This document shows, piece after piece, positions 31,956-43,051 of a stretch of DNA of 64,000 nucleotides. The stretch is from the NCBI GenBank assembly GCA_900473685.1, contig UCNE01000002.1, positions 337,963-401,962 on the forward strand. Direction: 5' to 3'. The notes below the pieces were generated by a model. It saw only the letters and a program-made list of their open reading frames with translations, searched no databases and was not told the origin of the DNA. This DNA comes from Hyphomicrobiales bacterium. GTDB taxonomy: Bacteria > Pseudomonadota > Alphaproteobacteria > Rhizobiales > Rhizobiaceae. Position numbers and translations under genes: made by a program. The stretch's first letter is position 1; each line of letters opens with the position of its first letter.

Positions 31956-34910
31956 TTAGGGCTTGACGGTTGTTTGAAATATCCGGCGCACAGCCTTCGA
32001 AAGGCGCCGGATGTCAGCCTCCAGCACCTTGATATCCGGCGCATCGCCAGCCCGGCACAAAAGTTCGATCAACCCGGCCGGCGCATCTTTCAGTTCCAGA
32101 TCACCCTCGATGCACAGGCGCACGATCTGTGAAAGATCAGTGAACAACGTCAGCGCCTCCTGCACGGTATCGAGATCGGCGGGCGCAATCAAAGCCGGTC
32201 CCAGCAGCGCCAACACATCGGCCGTCGATGTGCCGCTCGGCGGCGGCGCGACACCACGCGCCGGGGCGATCAGCGCAAGATATTGCGCGATGAACTCGAT
32301 ATCGACCAGTCCGCCGGGAATGAGCTTGAAATCCCAGACATCGCTTGGCGGCTTTTCCTTGTCGATCAGCCCGCGCATCTCGGCCACATCTACGGTCACC
32401 TTCGCCACATCACGGCTTTGACCAAGCACTTCCTTGAAAATCCCGCCGACGTCGACGATCAGGCTTTCCTCACCGCACAGCGCCCGCGCCCGCGTCAGCG
32501 CCATGTGCTCCCAGGTCCAGGCTTCCTCGCGCTGATATTTTGCAAAGGCGTTGATCCGGGTGGCGACAGGCCCCTTGTTGCCGGAGGGGCGCAGCCGCAT
32601 GTCGACCTCGTAGAGCACGCCTTCGGCCATAGGAGCCGAAAGGGCCGAGATCAGCCTCTGTGTGACGCGAGTGAAATAGCGGACGGAATCGAGCGGCTTG
32701 GCACCGTCGGATTCGCCCGCCTCATCATCATGGTCATAGAGCAGGATGATATCGACGTCCGAGCCCGCAGTCAGCTCATGGCTGCCGAGCTTGCCCATGC
32801 CGACAACAGCGACGCGGCCGCCGGGGAATTTGCCATGCGCCGCTTCCACTTCATGCAGCACCGCGTCCAGTGCAGCCGTCAGGATCAAGTCGGCCAGATC
32901 GGTAAACGCATGTCCCGCCTGTACGCCGGTGATGACGCCGGTCAGCAACCGGATACCGATCAGGAACCGCTGCTCGGAGGCAATGATCCGCAAACGGTCG
33001 AGGATCTCTTCATAGTGCCGGGCGGTTGCGAGAAAGCCCTTGATCCGCTCCGCCAGATAATCCCGCGTCGGCAGTTCGGCGAGAAGCCGGGGGTCGAGCA
33101 TGCCATCAAACACATGCGGCTTGCTCGCGATGATATCGGCCAGCCGTGGCGCAGAGGACATGATATTGACGATCAGCGACAGAAGCCCGGGATTGTTACC
33201 AAGCAGCGAAAACAGCTGGATACCGGCCGGCAGCCCGGCAATGAACTGGTCGAAGCGCAACAGAGCGTCATCGGCGCGCTTGTTCTGCCCGAACACGCGT
33301 AAAAGCTCCGGCGTCAGTTCGGTCAGCCGCTCGCGCGCCTCCACCGATTGCGTCGCCCGGTAACGCCCGTAATGCCACGTCCGAATGGTACGGGAAATGT
33401 CCTGCGGCCGGTCGAAACCGAGCTTTTTCAGTGTCTCCAGCGTATCTGGGTCGTCTCTCTGCCCGGTAAAGACCAGATTTCCGGTTTCGGTCGAGAGCTT
33501 GGCTTCCTGCTCGAACAATTGGGCATAACGCCGCTCCACCGTCTTGAGCGTGCGCGACAATTCGACCGAAAACGCCGGAACATCTGCAAAGCCCATCATG
33601 TAGGCGATGCGTTTCAGTTCGGCATCGGTGGTTGGCAAAACATGCGTCTGCTCGTCGCGCACCATCTGCACCCTGTGCTCGACATCGCGCAGGAACCAGT
33701 AGGCGGAAATCAGTTCCTCGGCCGTTTCGGCGTCGATCCAGTTGGCCCGCGCCAGGCCGTGCAGCATCGGTTCGGTGGCGCGCAGCCGCAGTTCCTGCAT
33801 CCGCCCGCCGGCAATCAATTGCTGCGTCTGCACGAAGAACTCGATCTCCCGGATGCCGCCGCGGCCAAGCTTGATATTATGGCCTTTGACGGCGATCTCG
33901 CCATGTCCCTTATGGGCATGGATCTGCCGCTTGATCGAATGGATGTCGGCAATGGCCGCATAGTCGAGATATTTGCGGAACATGAACGGCGTCAGTTCCC
34001 GCAGGAAGGCCTCGCCCGCCTTGAGGTCACCGGCCACCGGCCGCGCCTTGATGAAGGCCGCCCTCTCCCAGTTCTGGCCCCGGCTTTCATAATAAAGCAT
34101 CGCCGCCTCGACCGGGATGGCAAGCGGCGTCGCCCCGGGATCGGGACGTAGTCGCAGGTCGGTACGGAACACGTAGCCGTCGCCAGTGCGCTCCTGCAGG
34201 ATCCGTATCAGGCGGCGCAGCAACCGCGCGAACGTCTCCGGCGCGTCGTCGCGGGACGTGATCAGCGGCGCCTGCGGCTCGTAGAACACCACGAGGTCGA
34301 TATCCGAAGAATAGTTCAGCTCGAAGGCGCCCAGCTTGCCCATGCCGAGCACGACCACACCCGACCGGTCGCTGGGATGCGCGGTATCGACGACATTCAG
34401 CTTGCCTGCATCATGCGCACTCAACAGCAGATGATCGATGGTCGCGGATACTGCGGCACCGGCGAAATCGCTCAGCCAGCGCGTGGTCTCACGCGCATCG
34501 AAAAGGCGCGAAAGATCGGCAAGGGCAATCGCAAAGGCAATATCCCGCTTGGCCTGGCGCAAACGCGTCATGATCTCGGCATCGGGCACGGATTTTCCGG
34601 CGTCCACCCCTTTCCAGGCCTCTCGCGCCGTCTGGACGCAGGTTTCCAGATAGGGAATCAAAGGCCCGGCAAGCGCCTGTACAAGCACCTGTGGATGCGA
34701 AACAGTCGTGTCCCGCAGATAAGGCGAGAGCGACAAAGCGGCGACGATGAAATCCTTCAATGGTGTTTCCGAAGCCAGGAGGTCGGCAATCTGCGGATGG
34801 CTCTTTGCGATATCCTTGAGGCTCGAAAGCACGGACTTGGCATCCGTCTGGCTCATCGGCCGCAGCGCGCATGTGCCGATATCCGATAGCCGCCGCGTAT
34901 CCATTTGCAT
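31956..34910 (-). CDS. glnE: Bifunctional glutamine synthetase adenylyltransferase/deadenylase
   Basis: The 984-residue cytoplasmic enzyme adds and removes AMP on glutamine synthetase according to nitrogen status, guided by PII. Two nucleotidyltransferase domains are visible: the deadenylylating half (G-M-G-K-L-G-A-F-E-L-N-Y-S-S-D-I-D-L) and the adenylylating half (G-M-G-K-L-G-S-H-E-L-T-A-G-S-D-V-D-I). GlnD_UR-type helical regions join them. Length is normal. The ATG at 34910 follows GGGAGAG. It is the last gene of the minus-strand series. Confidence 0.96.
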   Translation of the reverse strand: MQMDTRRLSDIGTCALRPMSQTDAKSVLSSLKDIAKSHPQIADLLASETPLKDFIVAALSLSPYLRDTTVSHPQVLVQALAGPLIPYLETCVQTAREAWKGVDAGKSVPDAEIMTRLRQAKRDIAFAIALADLSRLFDARETTRWLSDFAGAAVSATIDHLLLSAHDAGKLNVVDTAHPSDRSGVVVLGMGKLGAFELNYSSDIDLVVFYEPQAPLITSRDDAPETFARLLRRLIRILQERTGDGYVFRTDLRLRPDPGATPLAIPVEAAMLYYESRGQNWERAAFIKARPVAGDLKAGEAFLRELTPFMFRKYLDYAAIADIHSIKRQIHAHKGHGEIAVKGHNIKLGRGGIREIEFFVQTQQLIAGGRMQELRLRATEPMLHGLARANWIDAETAEELISAYWFLRDVEHRVQMVRDEQTHVLPTTDAELKRIAYMMGFADVPAFSVELSRTLKTVERRYAQLFEQEAKLSTETGNLVFTGQRDDPDTLETLKKLGFDRPQDISRTIRTWHYGRYRATQSVEARERLTELTPELLRVFGQNKRADDALLRFDQFIAGLPAGIQLFSLLGNNPGLLSLIVNIMSSAPRLADIIASKPHVFDGMLDPRLLAELPTRDYLAERIKGFLATARHYEEILDRLRIIASEQRFLIGIRLLTGVITGVQAGHAFTDLADLILTAALDAVLHEVEAAHGKFPGGRVAVVGMGKLGSHELTAGSDVDIILLYDHDDEAGESDGAKPLDSVRYFTRVTQRLISALSAPMAEGVLYEVDMRLRPSGNKGPVATRINAFAKYQREEAWTWEHMALTRARALCGEESLIVDVGGIFKEVLGQSRDVAKVTVDVAEMRGLIDKEKPPSDVWDFKLIPGGLVDIEFIAQYLALIAPARGVAPPPSGTSTADVLALLGPALIAPADLDTVQEALTLFTDLSQIVRLCIEGDLELKDAPAGLIELLCRAGDAPDIKVLEADIRRLSKAVRRIFQTTVKP

Positions 34911-34955
34911 AATGGTCTCTCCCAGCCGCTCCCGATTTCGGCTGCCCTATGCCTA

Positions 34956-36365
34956 TCAGGCCGAGCGCAATGGGAAAACCATGCTGGCAGTCAAACCACG
35001 ATTGTTTTCAACGTCGGGAACCGTGTCGCTCAGCTCGAGAGACCCTTGATGCATCTCCATCACCGCCTCGACCAGCGACAGACCCAGACCTGTGCCCGGC
35101 TTGCTGCGGCTTTCGTCCAACCGCACAAACCGCTCTACAACGTCGTCCCGCTTGTTCGTAGGTACTCCGGGTCCGTGATCGGCCACGGACAGGACGATCG
35201 CGCCATCCCGCCTCACAAGGCTGACCTTGATCATCGGATTTGCAGCGCTGTCGGCGTATTTGATGGCATTGTCGATCAGATTGCCGAGTGCCTGCCCGAT
35301 CAATTCCCGATTGCCGGAAATGTGAATATCGTCGGGCACGTCGGCCTCGAGATTCAGCGCCTGTTCGTCCGCCACCGGTTCATAAAGCTCGACACAGTCG
35401 GCGACGCTCTGTGAAAGATTGACATCACTCATCTCCGCAGCCGCGGCCCCTGCCTCGACCCGGGAGATCATCAGCAACGCATTGAAGGTCCGGATCAACT
35501 GGTCGGATTCGCCGATGATCTCTTCTAGCGAGGCGCGATAGCCGGAATTGGTTGCCTTGTGCGCCAAGGCCGCCTCGGCCTTGTTGCGCAGGCGCGTCAG
35601 CGGTGTCTTCAAATCATGGGCGATGTTGTCGGAGACCTGCCGCAAACCCTCGTTCAGCTTTTCGATCCGCCCCAGCATGGCATTGAGGGATTCCGACAAC
35701 CGGTCGAATTCGTCACCGGATCCGCTCATCGGCAACCGCTGCGAGAGGTCACCCGCCATGATCCGCGTGCTGGCATCCGACATCCGGTCCATGCGCTTCA
35801 AGGCGTTGCGGCCGATGGCGAACCAGATGATCAGCGCGCCAATGCCCATGATGCCAAGCGCAACGACAAGAGCCTGCCGCACCAGCATTTTGAACTTTTC
35901 AGGCTCCTGCAAGTCACGGCCAACCAGAATGCGCAGACCGTTGTCGAGCACCAGCACATGCGCCAAGGCTACATGCTCCTCCTTGCGGCTTTCGTCGGTA
36001 TAGCGCTGATAACGGAACGATTCGCCTGTCCACCCCTCCTTGTCCAGAAGGCCAGGCTGCAGCGAGGCGACATTGCCTGCAAGGATTTCGCCGGTCGGTC
36101 CGGCAATGACGTAGAGATTGGCACCGGGCTGCCGCGCCCGCCGCTCCAGCGTCCGCAACAATCCGTTGACGCCCGCACGGCTGTAGATCTGTTCGATCTG
36201 CGCCACTTCCGTTGCCACCGCATCCTTTGTCTGCTGCTCCAGCAACCGCTGCGACATGCCGGTGACGTAAAACACCAGAAATGCCGCACACAGGGCAAAC
36301 AGCAGGAGATAAAGCGCCGACAGGCGAACGGCCGTCGTGCGGAAGAGGACGCGCAACCTGTTCAT
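34956..36365 (-). CDS. Sensor histidine kinase (HAMP type)
   Basis: The 469-residue inner-membrane kinase has helices at about 14-36 and 163-184, with a periplasmic domain of about 125 residues between. A HAMP linker follows, then HisKA with His250 in D-N-I-A-H-D-L-K-T-P-L-T-R-L, and HATPase motifs N-L-I-D-N-A-I-K-Y, D-H-G-P-G-V-P and G-T-G-L-G-L. Its ATG overlaps the stop of the response regulator (ATGA), so the two are translated together as one system. Next to a DegP protease, an envelope stress role is plausible but not shown. Confidence 0.9.
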   Translation of the reverse strand: MNRLRVLFRTTAVRLSALYLLLFALCAAFLVFYVTGMSQRLLEQQTKDAVATEVAQIEQIYSRAGVNGLLRTLERRARQPGANLYVIAGPTGEILAGNVASLQPGLLDKEGWTGESFRYQRYTDESRKEEHVALAHVLVLDNGLRILVGRDLQEPEKFKMLVRQALVVALGIMGIGALIIWFAIGRNALKRMDRMSDASTRIMAGDLSQRLPMSGSGDEFDRLSESLNAMLGRIEKLNEGLRQVSDNIAHDLKTPLTRLRNKAEAALAHKATNSGYRASLEEIIGESDQLIRTFNALLMISRVEAGAAAAEMSDVNLSQSVADCVELYEPVADEQALNLEADVPDDIHISGNRELIGQALGNLIDNAIKYADSAANPMIKVSLVRRDGAIVLSVADHGPGVPTNKRDDVVERFVRLDESRSKPGTGLGLSLVEAVMEMHQGSLELSDTVPDVENNRGLTASMVFPLRSA

Positions 36366-37051
36366 GCGTCGGTGCGTCCGTCTTCCTTGATCATATAGCC
36401 GGCGCCGCGCACGGTGCGCAGCAATGGCTGGTCGAAATCCTTTTCGATCTTGGCGCGCAGCCGCGACACATGCACGTCGATGACATTGGTCTGCGGATCG
36501 AAATGATAGTCCCAGACATTTTCCAGGAGCATGGTGCGCGTCACCACCTGCCCGGCATTCTTCATCAGGTATTCAAGCAGCCGGAACTCGCGTGGCTGCA
36601 ACAAAAGCTCGCGGCCCTGGCGGCGCACCGTATGCGACAGCCGGTCCAGCTCCAGATCGCCGACACGATAGACCATGTCCTGTTCGGGCGCGCCTTTGCG
36701 GCGGCCGAGCACCTCGACCCGTGCCAGAAGCTCGTTGAAGGCGTAGGGCTTCGGCAGATAATCGTCGCCACCGGCGCGCAGCCCGGTTACCCGGTCGTCG
36801 ACCTGGCCAAGCGCGGAGAGAATGAGCACAGGAGTGTGAACACCCTTGCGGCGCAATTCCGAGATCACCGACAGCCCGTCGCGGCGCGGCAACATGCGGT
36901 CGATCACCAGCACGTCATAGCTGTTCTCGCTCGCCATGAACAAGCCGCTCTCGCCATCGCTGGCATGATCAGAGACGATACCAGCCTCGCGAAAGGCCTT
37001 GGCCAAGTAGGCCGCGGCTTCGAGGTCATCTTCGATAATCAGAATCTTCAT
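36362..37051 (-). CDS. OmpR/PhoB-family response regulator
   Basis: The 229-residue protein begins at MKILIIEDD; an ATG 4 codons upstream (37063) is also possible. The receiver domain has the phosphoacceptor Asp51 (D-V-L-V-I-D-R-M-L-P) and Lys in Y-L-P-K-P-Y. The C-terminal winged helix shows R-E-F-R-L-L-E-Y-L and V-I-D-V-H-V-S-R-L-R-A-K-I. It pairs with the kinase encoded next. Confidence 0.9.
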   Translation of the reverse strand: MKILIIEDDLEAAAYLAKAFREAGIVSDHASDGESGLFMASENSYDVLVIDRMLPRRDGLSVISELRRKGVHTPVLILSALGQVDDRVTGLRAGGDDYLPKPYAFNELLARVEVLGRRKGAPEQDMVYRVGDLELDRLSHTVRRQGRELLLQPREFRLLEYLMKNAGQVVTRTMLLENVWDYHFDPQTNVIDVHVSRLRAKIEKDFDQPLLRTVRGAGYMIKEDGRTDA

Positions 37052-37219
37052 ACGCGTGACCATAGTCCCTGACCTGTATCTTTCACAACCGGTTTTGCCC
37101 TTGGGAAATCACACCCGCCTGCCCGGTTGCGCAGGTAAGCCATGCCCTGAAACGCCAGACGCCGCGAAACCCTGATGAAGGTCCGCGGCGCCCGGCAGAT
37201 GGAGCTGCGTCAGCCCTCG

Positions 37220-38785
37220 TCAGCCCTGATTGATGGGCAGCGCCACAAAGCGGCTTGCATTGTCGGCCTCGATCTGGAACAGCGCCTTGGTGCGTCCGTC
37301 CTTCTTGGCCGCCTCGATCACCTTGAGGATGTCGTCAGCCGACTTGACCTCCTGGTTGTTGACCGAGATGATCTTCTGACCTTCCTTCAGGCCACGGTCG
37401 CTGGCATCGGAGTCCGGATCCACTGAAGAGATCGTGACGCCCTTGCCGTCGTCCGACGCCGTCACAGTCACGCCGAGATCAGCCAGTGCCTTCTCGCTTG
37501 AAGGCTGTTCTTCCTGCTGCTGCTGGTCGTCACCGGTGGTGGCTTCCTTGGTATCGGCAGGCAGCGTTCCCACTTCAAGCTTGACGCTTTCGGCCTTGCC
37601 GTCGCGCCACAGGGCGACGTCGACACTGGTACCCGGGCGCATCAGGGCGATCTTGCGGGCCAGCTCACGCGGCCCCTTGATCGTGTCGCCATTGACGGCG
37701 GTGATCACATCACCCTTCTTGATACCGGCCTTCTCGCCGGGGGAACCGGCCTGCGGTTCAACGACAAGCGCGCCGCTTGCCTCGGCAAGGCCGAGCGATT
37801 CAGCCACATCCTTGTCGACCGGCTGAATCTGAACGCCGAGCCAGCCGCGGGATACTTCGCCGTCCTTCATCAGATCGTTGACGACGTCCTTGGCGACAGA
37901 CGCGGGAATGGCAAAAGCGATGCCGACATTACCGCCGGACGGCGAGAAGATGGCGGTGTTGATACCGACCACTTCGCCATTGAGGTTGAAGGTCGGGCCG
38001 CCCGAGTTGCCCCGGTTCACCGCCGCATCGACCTGCAGGTAATCGTCATAGGGACCGGAGCCGATATCGCGGCCACGGGCAGAGATGATGCCGGCGGTTA
38101 CCGTACCACCGAGGCCGAACGGATTGCCGACAGCAACGACCCAGTCGCCCACGCGGACCTTGCTGTCATCGGCAAAGCTGACATAGGCGAACTTGCGCTT
38201 GTCATCGACCTTCAGCACGGCAAGATCGGTACGGCTGTCCTTGCCGATCAGCTTGGCATCCAGCTCGGTGCCATCGTTGAGAATGACGGTAAAGGCCGAG
38301 CCGTCGGAAACGACGTGATTGTTGGTGACGAGATAGCCGTCTTCAGAGATGAAGAAGCCGGAACCCTGCGATGTCGGACGCAGGCGGCCTGGCTTGCCGT
38401 CGCGCGGTCCATGGCCCCGCTCGGCGCGCTTATCGCCGTTCGGGCCGCCGAATTCCTTGAAGAAGCGCTTCAGCGGGTGGTCGTCGGGGAGTTCATCCAG
38501 GCCACGGCCGCCGAAATCGAAGCTGAAACCGTTGCCGCTACCGGAATCATCGGAAACAGGATTGGCCCGCGACTGGACACGCACGGACACCACTGCCGGA
38601 GAAACCGCATCGACGACGTTGGCAAAACTTGGAACCTGCGGCGCCTCGATCTTGACGGCGGCAGCAAAGGACGAAGTGATGGCGGTTGGGATGCCGGTCG
38701 ACAGCATGACGGCCGCCAAACCAGCAACGGTCGTGGTCTTCAAAACGGTCTTGAGGGAGGGACGCAGTGCGTTTGTTTGAAACAT
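37220..38785 (-). CDS. degP: DegP/HtrA-type periplasmic serine protease
   Basis: The 521-residue protein has a long signal peptide (residues 1-42). The trypsin-like domain shows His157 (T-N-N-H-V-V), Asp187 (R-T-D-L-A-V-L-K-V) and Ser261 (R-G-N-S-G-G-P). Two PDZ domains follow (about 310-400 and 425-515), the second after a Q/E-rich linker. It degrades or refolds damaged envelope proteins. AAAAGG precedes the ATG. It lies between the cytochrome c maturation genes and a two-component pair, an arrangement I recall from S. meliloti. Confidence 0.95.
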   Translation of the reverse strand: MFQTNALRPSLKTVLKTTTVAGLAAVMLSTGIPTAITSSFAAAVKIEAPQVPSFANVVDAVSPAVVSVRVQSRANPVSDDSGSGNGFSFDFGGRGLDELPDDHPLKRFFKEFGGPNGDKRAERGHGPRDGKPGRLRPTSQGSGFFISEDGYLVTNNHVVSDGSAFTVILNDGTELDAKLIGKDSRTDLAVLKVDDKRKFAYVSFADDSKVRVGDWVVAVGNPFGLGGTVTAGIISARGRDIGSGPYDDYLQVDAAVNRGNSGGPTFNLNGEVVGINTAIFSPSGGNVGIAFAIPASVAKDVVNDLMKDGEVSRGWLGVQIQPVDKDVAESLGLAEASGALVVEPQAGSPGEKAGIKKGDVITAVNGDTIKGPRELARKIALMRPGTSVDVALWRDGKAESVKLEVGTLPADTKEATTGDDQQQQEEQPSSEKALADLGVTVTASDDGKGVTISSVDPDSDASDRGLKEGQKIISVNNQEVKSADDILKVIEAAKKDGRTKALFQIEADNASRFVALPINQG

Positions 38786-38924
38786 CCGGTTTGCCTTTTC
38801 TCTTCATTGACAATTGGCTGACTGGAGGAACAGCCGATGAGAAAGGAATAGCCGAGCGCACCTTACTGACTTGTGTCCGGAAAATGAACTTTTGGTAATG
38901 TTGAGGAATTGGCGTGAAGGGAAA

Positions 38925-39380
38925 TCAATCCTTCAGGACAGCATCCAGACGCGCCTGCTCATCGACAGACAGTGCCGTTCCCGTCACCTTGCCGGTCCGG
39001 CGCCCGGCGGCGAGAAGCATTGCCGCCGCCCCGGCCAGCAGCAGGATGACCGGTGCTCCCCAGAGAATCAGCGTCTTTGTCTCGAAGCGGGGATTGAGCA
39101 GAACGAATTCGCCGTAACGCGAAACGACATAGGCAATGACCGCGTCGTCGCTGTCGCCATTGGTGATGCGCTCGCGCACCAGAAGGCGCAGATCCTTGGC
39201 AAGCTCGGCGTTCGAATCGTCGATCGACTGGTTCTGGCAGACCATGCAACGCAGTTGCGCCGATAATCCGCGTGCCCGGGCTTCCAGCGCCGGATCGGCC
39301 AGAACCTCATCGGGATTGACGGCAAATACCGGCGAGACCGACAGCAAGATGAAGACGATGGCGAGCAAGCGGCGGATCAT
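38925..39380 (-). CDS. cycL: Cytochrome c maturation protein CcmH/CycL
   Basis: The 151-residue membrane-anchored periplasmic thiol protein has a signal peptide (1-20) and the heme-lyase redox motif L-R-C-M-V-C-Q-N-Q (about residues 43-51). One helix follows near 107-125. It reduces apocytochrome c cysteines before heme attachment. Its start overlaps the cycK stop by 4 nt (ATGA), showing tight operon coupling. Confidence 0.95.
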   Translation of the reverse strand: MIRRLLAIVFILLSVSPVFAVNPDEVLADPALEARARGLSAQLRCMVCQNQSIDDSNAELAKDLRLLVRERITNGDSDDAVIAYVVSRYGEFVLLNPRFETKTLILWGAPVILLLAGAAAMLLAAGRRTGKVTGTALSVDEQARLDAVLKD

Positions 39381-41365
39381 TGTGCCGGCTCCAGTACCGG
39401 TTTCTTCTGCTTTTTGGCGCGTGCCGGGGCGCCAACCCTCAGCCGCCTGTCACTGAGCGAAACGGCACCGCCAGCCATCATGAACACCGTGCCGAGCCAG
39501 ATGCACAGAATCATCGGTTTCCACCAGACCCTGACGACGATGCCACCATCCTTCATGTCGTCTCCGAGCGAGACATAGAGCTGGCTCAGTCCGAACGTCC
39601 GGATACCGGCCTCGGTGGTCGGCATCTGCCGTGCCGTGTAGAACCGCTTTGACGACCAGACCTCGGCCAGCTCGATCCCACCTTGGCTGATGGTGAAGTG
39701 CCCGGATTCTTCACTGTAATTCGGCCCGTTACCGTTGCGAAGACCGTCGAAGCGCAGCGTATAGCCGCCCGCATCCGTGGTCATGCCCGGTTTCATCTCG
39801 ACGATATGCTCGGTCTCGAAGGCCGTCACCGCGACAATGCCGATCAGCGTGACGCCAAGCCCGATATGGGCCAGCGCCGTGCCGAAGACCGAACGCGGCA
39901 GACCGGAGAGACGGCGCAGCGCGACGGCCCCCGTCACCTTGCCAATGCCGAAGCGCAGGTAAAGATCCGTCAGCGAACCGGCAATCATGTAGGCCCCGAG
40001 CGCGAGGCCGAACAGCGCCATGATCGGGCCGCCATTCTGGATGTAATAGATGATACTTCCGACAACCAGACCGAATGCCACGGCGGCAAACAGCCGCTGC
40101 CCGGCCCCGAGCAGATCGCCGCGTTTCCAGGCCAGAAGCGGACCGAACGGCACCGCCAGCATCAGCGGCAGCATCAACAGGCCGAAGGTCATGTTGAAGA
40201 AGGGAGGACCAACGGAGATCTTCGCCCCGGTCACCGCTTCCAGCGCCAGCGGATAGAGCGTGCCGATCAATACCGTCGCCGCCGCCGTCGTCAGGATCAG
40301 GTTGTTGAGAACCAGTGCCCCTTCACGCGAAATCGGCGCGAACAGCCCGCCCGCCTTCAGATGCGCGGCGCGGAAGGCAAACAGCGACAGGGCGCCGCCG
40401 ATGAACAGGATGAGGATGATCAGGATGAAGACGCCGCGCGTCGGGTCGGTGGCAAAGGCGTGAACAGAGGTCAGCACACCGGAGCGGACAAGGAAGGTGC
40501 CGAGCAGCGACATCGAGAATGTCATGATCGCCAGAAGCACGGTCCAGATTTTCAGCGCCTCGCGCTTTTCCATCACCAGTGCCGAATGCAACAGCGCCGT
40601 CCCGGCCAGCCACGGAATGAAGGACGCATTCTCGACCGGATCCCAGAACCACCAGCCGCCCCAGCCGAGTTCGTAATAGGCCCAGTAGGACCCCATCGAG
40701 ATACCGGCCGTCAGACAGGTCCAGGCGGCCAGCGTCCACGGCCGCACCCAGCGGGCCCAGGCCGCGTCGATGCGGCCTTCGATCAGAGCAGCGATGGCAA
40801 ACGAGAAACAGACCGAAAAGCCGACATAGCCGAGGTAGAGCAACGGCGGATGGATGGCCAGGCCCACATCCTGCAGCACCGGATTGAGGTCCTGCCCCTC
40901 GCCCGGAGCATTCAGCAACCGGTTGAAAGGGTTGGATGTCAGGAGGATGAACAGCGAGAATGACGCCGCGATCCAGGCCTGAACGGCCAGCACATTGGCT
41001 TTCAAGGTCTCCGGCAAATTGTCGCCGAACACAGCAACCAGCGCCGAGAAAAACGTCAGGATCAGCACCCAAAGCAGCATCGAGCCTTCGTGATTGCCCC
41101 AGACGCCGGAAAACTTGTAGATCAGCGGAATTTGAGAGTGCGAATTCTCCCAGACGTTCTGGACGGAGAAGTCGGATGTCACATGAGCATAGGTGAGAAC
41201 ACCGAACGACAGAGCCATAAGCAGGAACGTCGCCTTCGCCGCCACCGTGCCGATTTCCATCAGCGCGTGATCGTTGCGCAGCGCGCCGATGATCGGCAAC
41301 ACGCCCTGCAACAGCGACGTGGCAAGCGCCAGAACCAGAGCATAGTGGCCAAGCTCGATGATCAT
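39377..41365 (-). CDS. cycK: Cytochrome c heme lyase subunit CcmF/CycK
   Basis: The 662-residue protein has about 15 membrane helices. The WWD heme-handling segment is visible as [13 protein letters not shown] (about 232-244). It also has H-P-P-L-L-Y-L-G-Y and conserved histidines. It takes heme from holo-CcmE and joins it to apocytochrome c. Its start overlaps the cycJ stop. Confidence 0.96.
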   Translation of the reverse strand: MIIELGHYALVLALATSLLQGVLPIIGALRNDHALMEIGTVAAKATFLLMALSFGVLTYAHVTSDFSVQNVWENSHSQIPLIYKFSGVWGNHEGSMLLWVLILTFFSALVAVFGDNLPETLKANVLAVQAWIAASFSLFILLTSNPFNRLLNAPGEGQDLNPVLQDVGLAIHPPLLYLGYVGFSVCFSFAIAALIEGRIDAAWARWVRPWTLAAWTCLTAGISMGSYWAYYELGWGGWWFWDPVENASFIPWLAGTALLHSALVMEKREALKIWTVLLAIMTFSMSLLGTFLVRSGVLTSVHAFATDPTRGVFILIILILFIGGALSLFAFRAAHLKAGGLFAPISREGALVLNNLILTTAAATVLIGTLYPLALEAVTGAKISVGPPFFNMTFGLLMLPLMLAVPFGPLLAWKRGDLLGAGQRLFAAVAFGLVVGSIIYYIQNGGPIMALFGLALGAYMIAGSLTDLYLRFGIGKVTGAVALRRLSGLPRSVFGTALAHIGLGVTLIGIVAVTAFETEHIVEMKPGMTTDAGGYTLRFDGLRNGNGPNYSEESGHFTISQGGIELAEVWSSKRFYTARQMPTTEAGIRTFGLSQLYVSLGDDMKDGGIVVRVWWKPMILCIWLGTVFMMAGGAVSLSDRRLRVGAPARAKKQKKPVLEPAQ

Positions 41366-41814
41366 CGGATATTTTCCTTGCCGCCGAGATTGACGCCTTG
41401 CGCCTTCAACCGGTCCGCCACGTCCTTGGGCATATAGGTCTCATCATGCTTGGCAAGCACGGTATCTGCAACGAAAACCGGGCTTCCCTCCTTGAAACTG
41501 CCTTCGGCGACAACACCCTGCCCTTCGCGGAACAGGTCGGGCAGGATGCCCGTATAGGTCACCGGCACCTTGTCCAGCGTATCGGTGACGCTGAATGTGA
41601 TGGTCATGCCCTCACCGCGCTTGAGTGAGCCATTTTCGACCAGGCCGCCGAGCCGGATGCGCGTGCCGGGCGCAAGATCGGCCTTGGCGAGATCGCCTGG
41701 CACGTAGAAATAGGCAATTGCCTGGCTGAACGCGACCATCACCAGCAGCACGGCAGCGACGATAAAGCTGACACCGCCGCCAATGATCACAAGGCGTTTC
41801 TGTTTGCGGGTCAT
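41362..41814 (-). CDS. cycJ: Heme chaperone CcmE/CycJ
   Basis: The 150-residue protein has one N-terminal anchor helix (9-30) and a periplasmic OB-fold domain. The covalent heme ligand is His123 and the axial Tyr is Tyr127 in [10 protein letters not shown]. It carries heme to the CcmF lyase. Both ends overlap its neighbours by 4 nt. Confidence 0.96.
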   Translation of the reverse strand: MTRKQKRLVIIGGGVSFIVAAVLLVMVAFSQAIAYFYVPGDLAKADLAPGTRIRLGGLVENGSLKRGEGMTITFSVTDTLDKVPVTYTGILPDLFREGQGVVAEGSFKEGSPVFVADTVLAKHDETYMPKDVADRLKAQGVNLGGKENIR

Positions 41815-42956
41815 TCCACGCCTCCGTCGGCCTTCAGCCCAAGCTCGCCAGCCAGCGCCAGCAATTGCTTGCCCTCGTCGCCGTCGGCCGGAAAGACGGA
41901 AAGGCCCTGCTTCAGGGCGTCGCCTGCCTTGTCCTTCTGGCCAAGCACGGCGTAGGAGCGGATGATCCGCATCCAGCCCTCGAAATTCTTCGGATCGGTC
42001 TTCAGCTTTTCCGCAAGACTGCCGACCATGCCCTCGATCATCGCCGTCCGATCGCCGGTGGTCATGTCTTTTGCCGCTGCGATATCCTCGTTTGTGGGGT
42101 TGCCCAGCGGTGTACCGGCCTGCTGTCCTGCTGCCGGGATCTTCAGATCGGCGATATGTTCATTGACCAGCGGCAGCCAGGGCGCACCGGCCGGTGACGT
42201 GCGGACGATCTGCTCGAACGCTGCCAGCGCCTCCGGCGCTTTACCCTCCTGCTTCAAGGCAAGAGCCAGGTAGAATTGCGCCCGGGGGTCGTCGGGTTCG
42301 ATCACCAGCAGTTTCTGCAGTGCGTCGCGGGCCTCGTTGGTCACCAGCCCGCCGGAAAGCGCGATCAGGCTTTCGGCATAACCGCCCAGACGCACCGGCG
42401 TCGCCCCGAGGATACGCAGCGCATTGCGAAACGCGGTCGCTGCCTGTTCGAGCCGGCCGCTGCGATAGTAGATCGGGGCCAGGACGTCCCATCCGGCGCC
42501 GTCCTCCGGGTTGGTGACCAGTTGCTGCTCGGCCCGTGCGATCAGGATGTTCATGTCGTCGCCGGGATTGGCCAGGCGCGCGGCCAGCGGCGCATCCGGA
42601 ACATCCGGATTGCCGATCCGCAAGTAAAGACAGAGCCCGACGGCAGGCAGGATGAGGATGACGGCCATTTGCGCCAGCCGGTTGCCGCGTTTTACGATCT
42701 GGACGGGCGCGGCAGCTTTCACCGCATCGGTCGCGGCCAACAGGCGGCGGGCCACCTCGGCGCGTGCGAAATCCGCGTCTTCGCCGGAAATCAGGCCATT
42801 TTTCTCGTCACGCTTCAGCTCTTCCAACTGGTCGCGATAGACCTCGACGTCATGGGATTGGGGGGCCTCAGCGCTGGCGGCAGCGCGCAGCAGCGGAAGC
42901 AACAAAACAGCGGCGACGGCCGCCGTCAGGATGGCAACGAGAATCCAGAACAGCAT
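41811..42956 (-). CDS. cycH: Cytochrome c biogenesis factor CcmI/CycH
   Basis: The 381-residue protein has an N-terminal helix, a cytoplasmic linker with [10 protein letters not shown], a second helix (about 94-112) and a periplasmic TPR domain with several 34-residue repeats. It presents apocytochrome c to the lyase. It is the first gene of cycHJKL, 95 nt after a lipoprotein gene. Confidence 0.94.
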   Translation of the reverse strand: MLFWILVAILTAAVAAVLLLPLLRAAASAEAPQSHDVEVYRDQLEELKRDEKNGLISGEDADFARAEVARRLLAATDAVKAAAPVQIVKRGNRLAQMAVILILPAVGLCLYLRIGNPDVPDAPLAARLANPGDDMNILIARAEQQLVTNPEDGAGWDVLAPIYYRSGRLEQAATAFRNALRILGATPVRLGGYAESLIALSGGLVTNEARDALQKLLVIEPDDPRAQFYLALALKQEGKAPEALAAFEQIVRTSPAGAPWLPLVNEHIADLKIPAAGQQAGTPLGNPTNEDIAAAKDMTTGDRTAMIEGMVGSLAEKLKTDPKNFEGWMRIIRSYAVLGQKDKAGDALKQGLSVFPADGDEGKQLLALAGELGLKADGGVE

Positions 42957-43051
42957 AAGCGCTCAATTACTATGCCAAGCCCGCCATTCCAATCGGAAAA
43001 CCGGAGATGACGGAAATTTGAGGCGTTTCGCCGCAAGGGATAGTACGGAAA

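Noticed and set aside
37160..37190. A 7-bp hairpin (CGCCGCG/CGCGGCG) after degP as a terminator
   Set aside because: The stem is short, the loop long (17 nt) and no T tract follows; the next gene in the same direction is probably read through.
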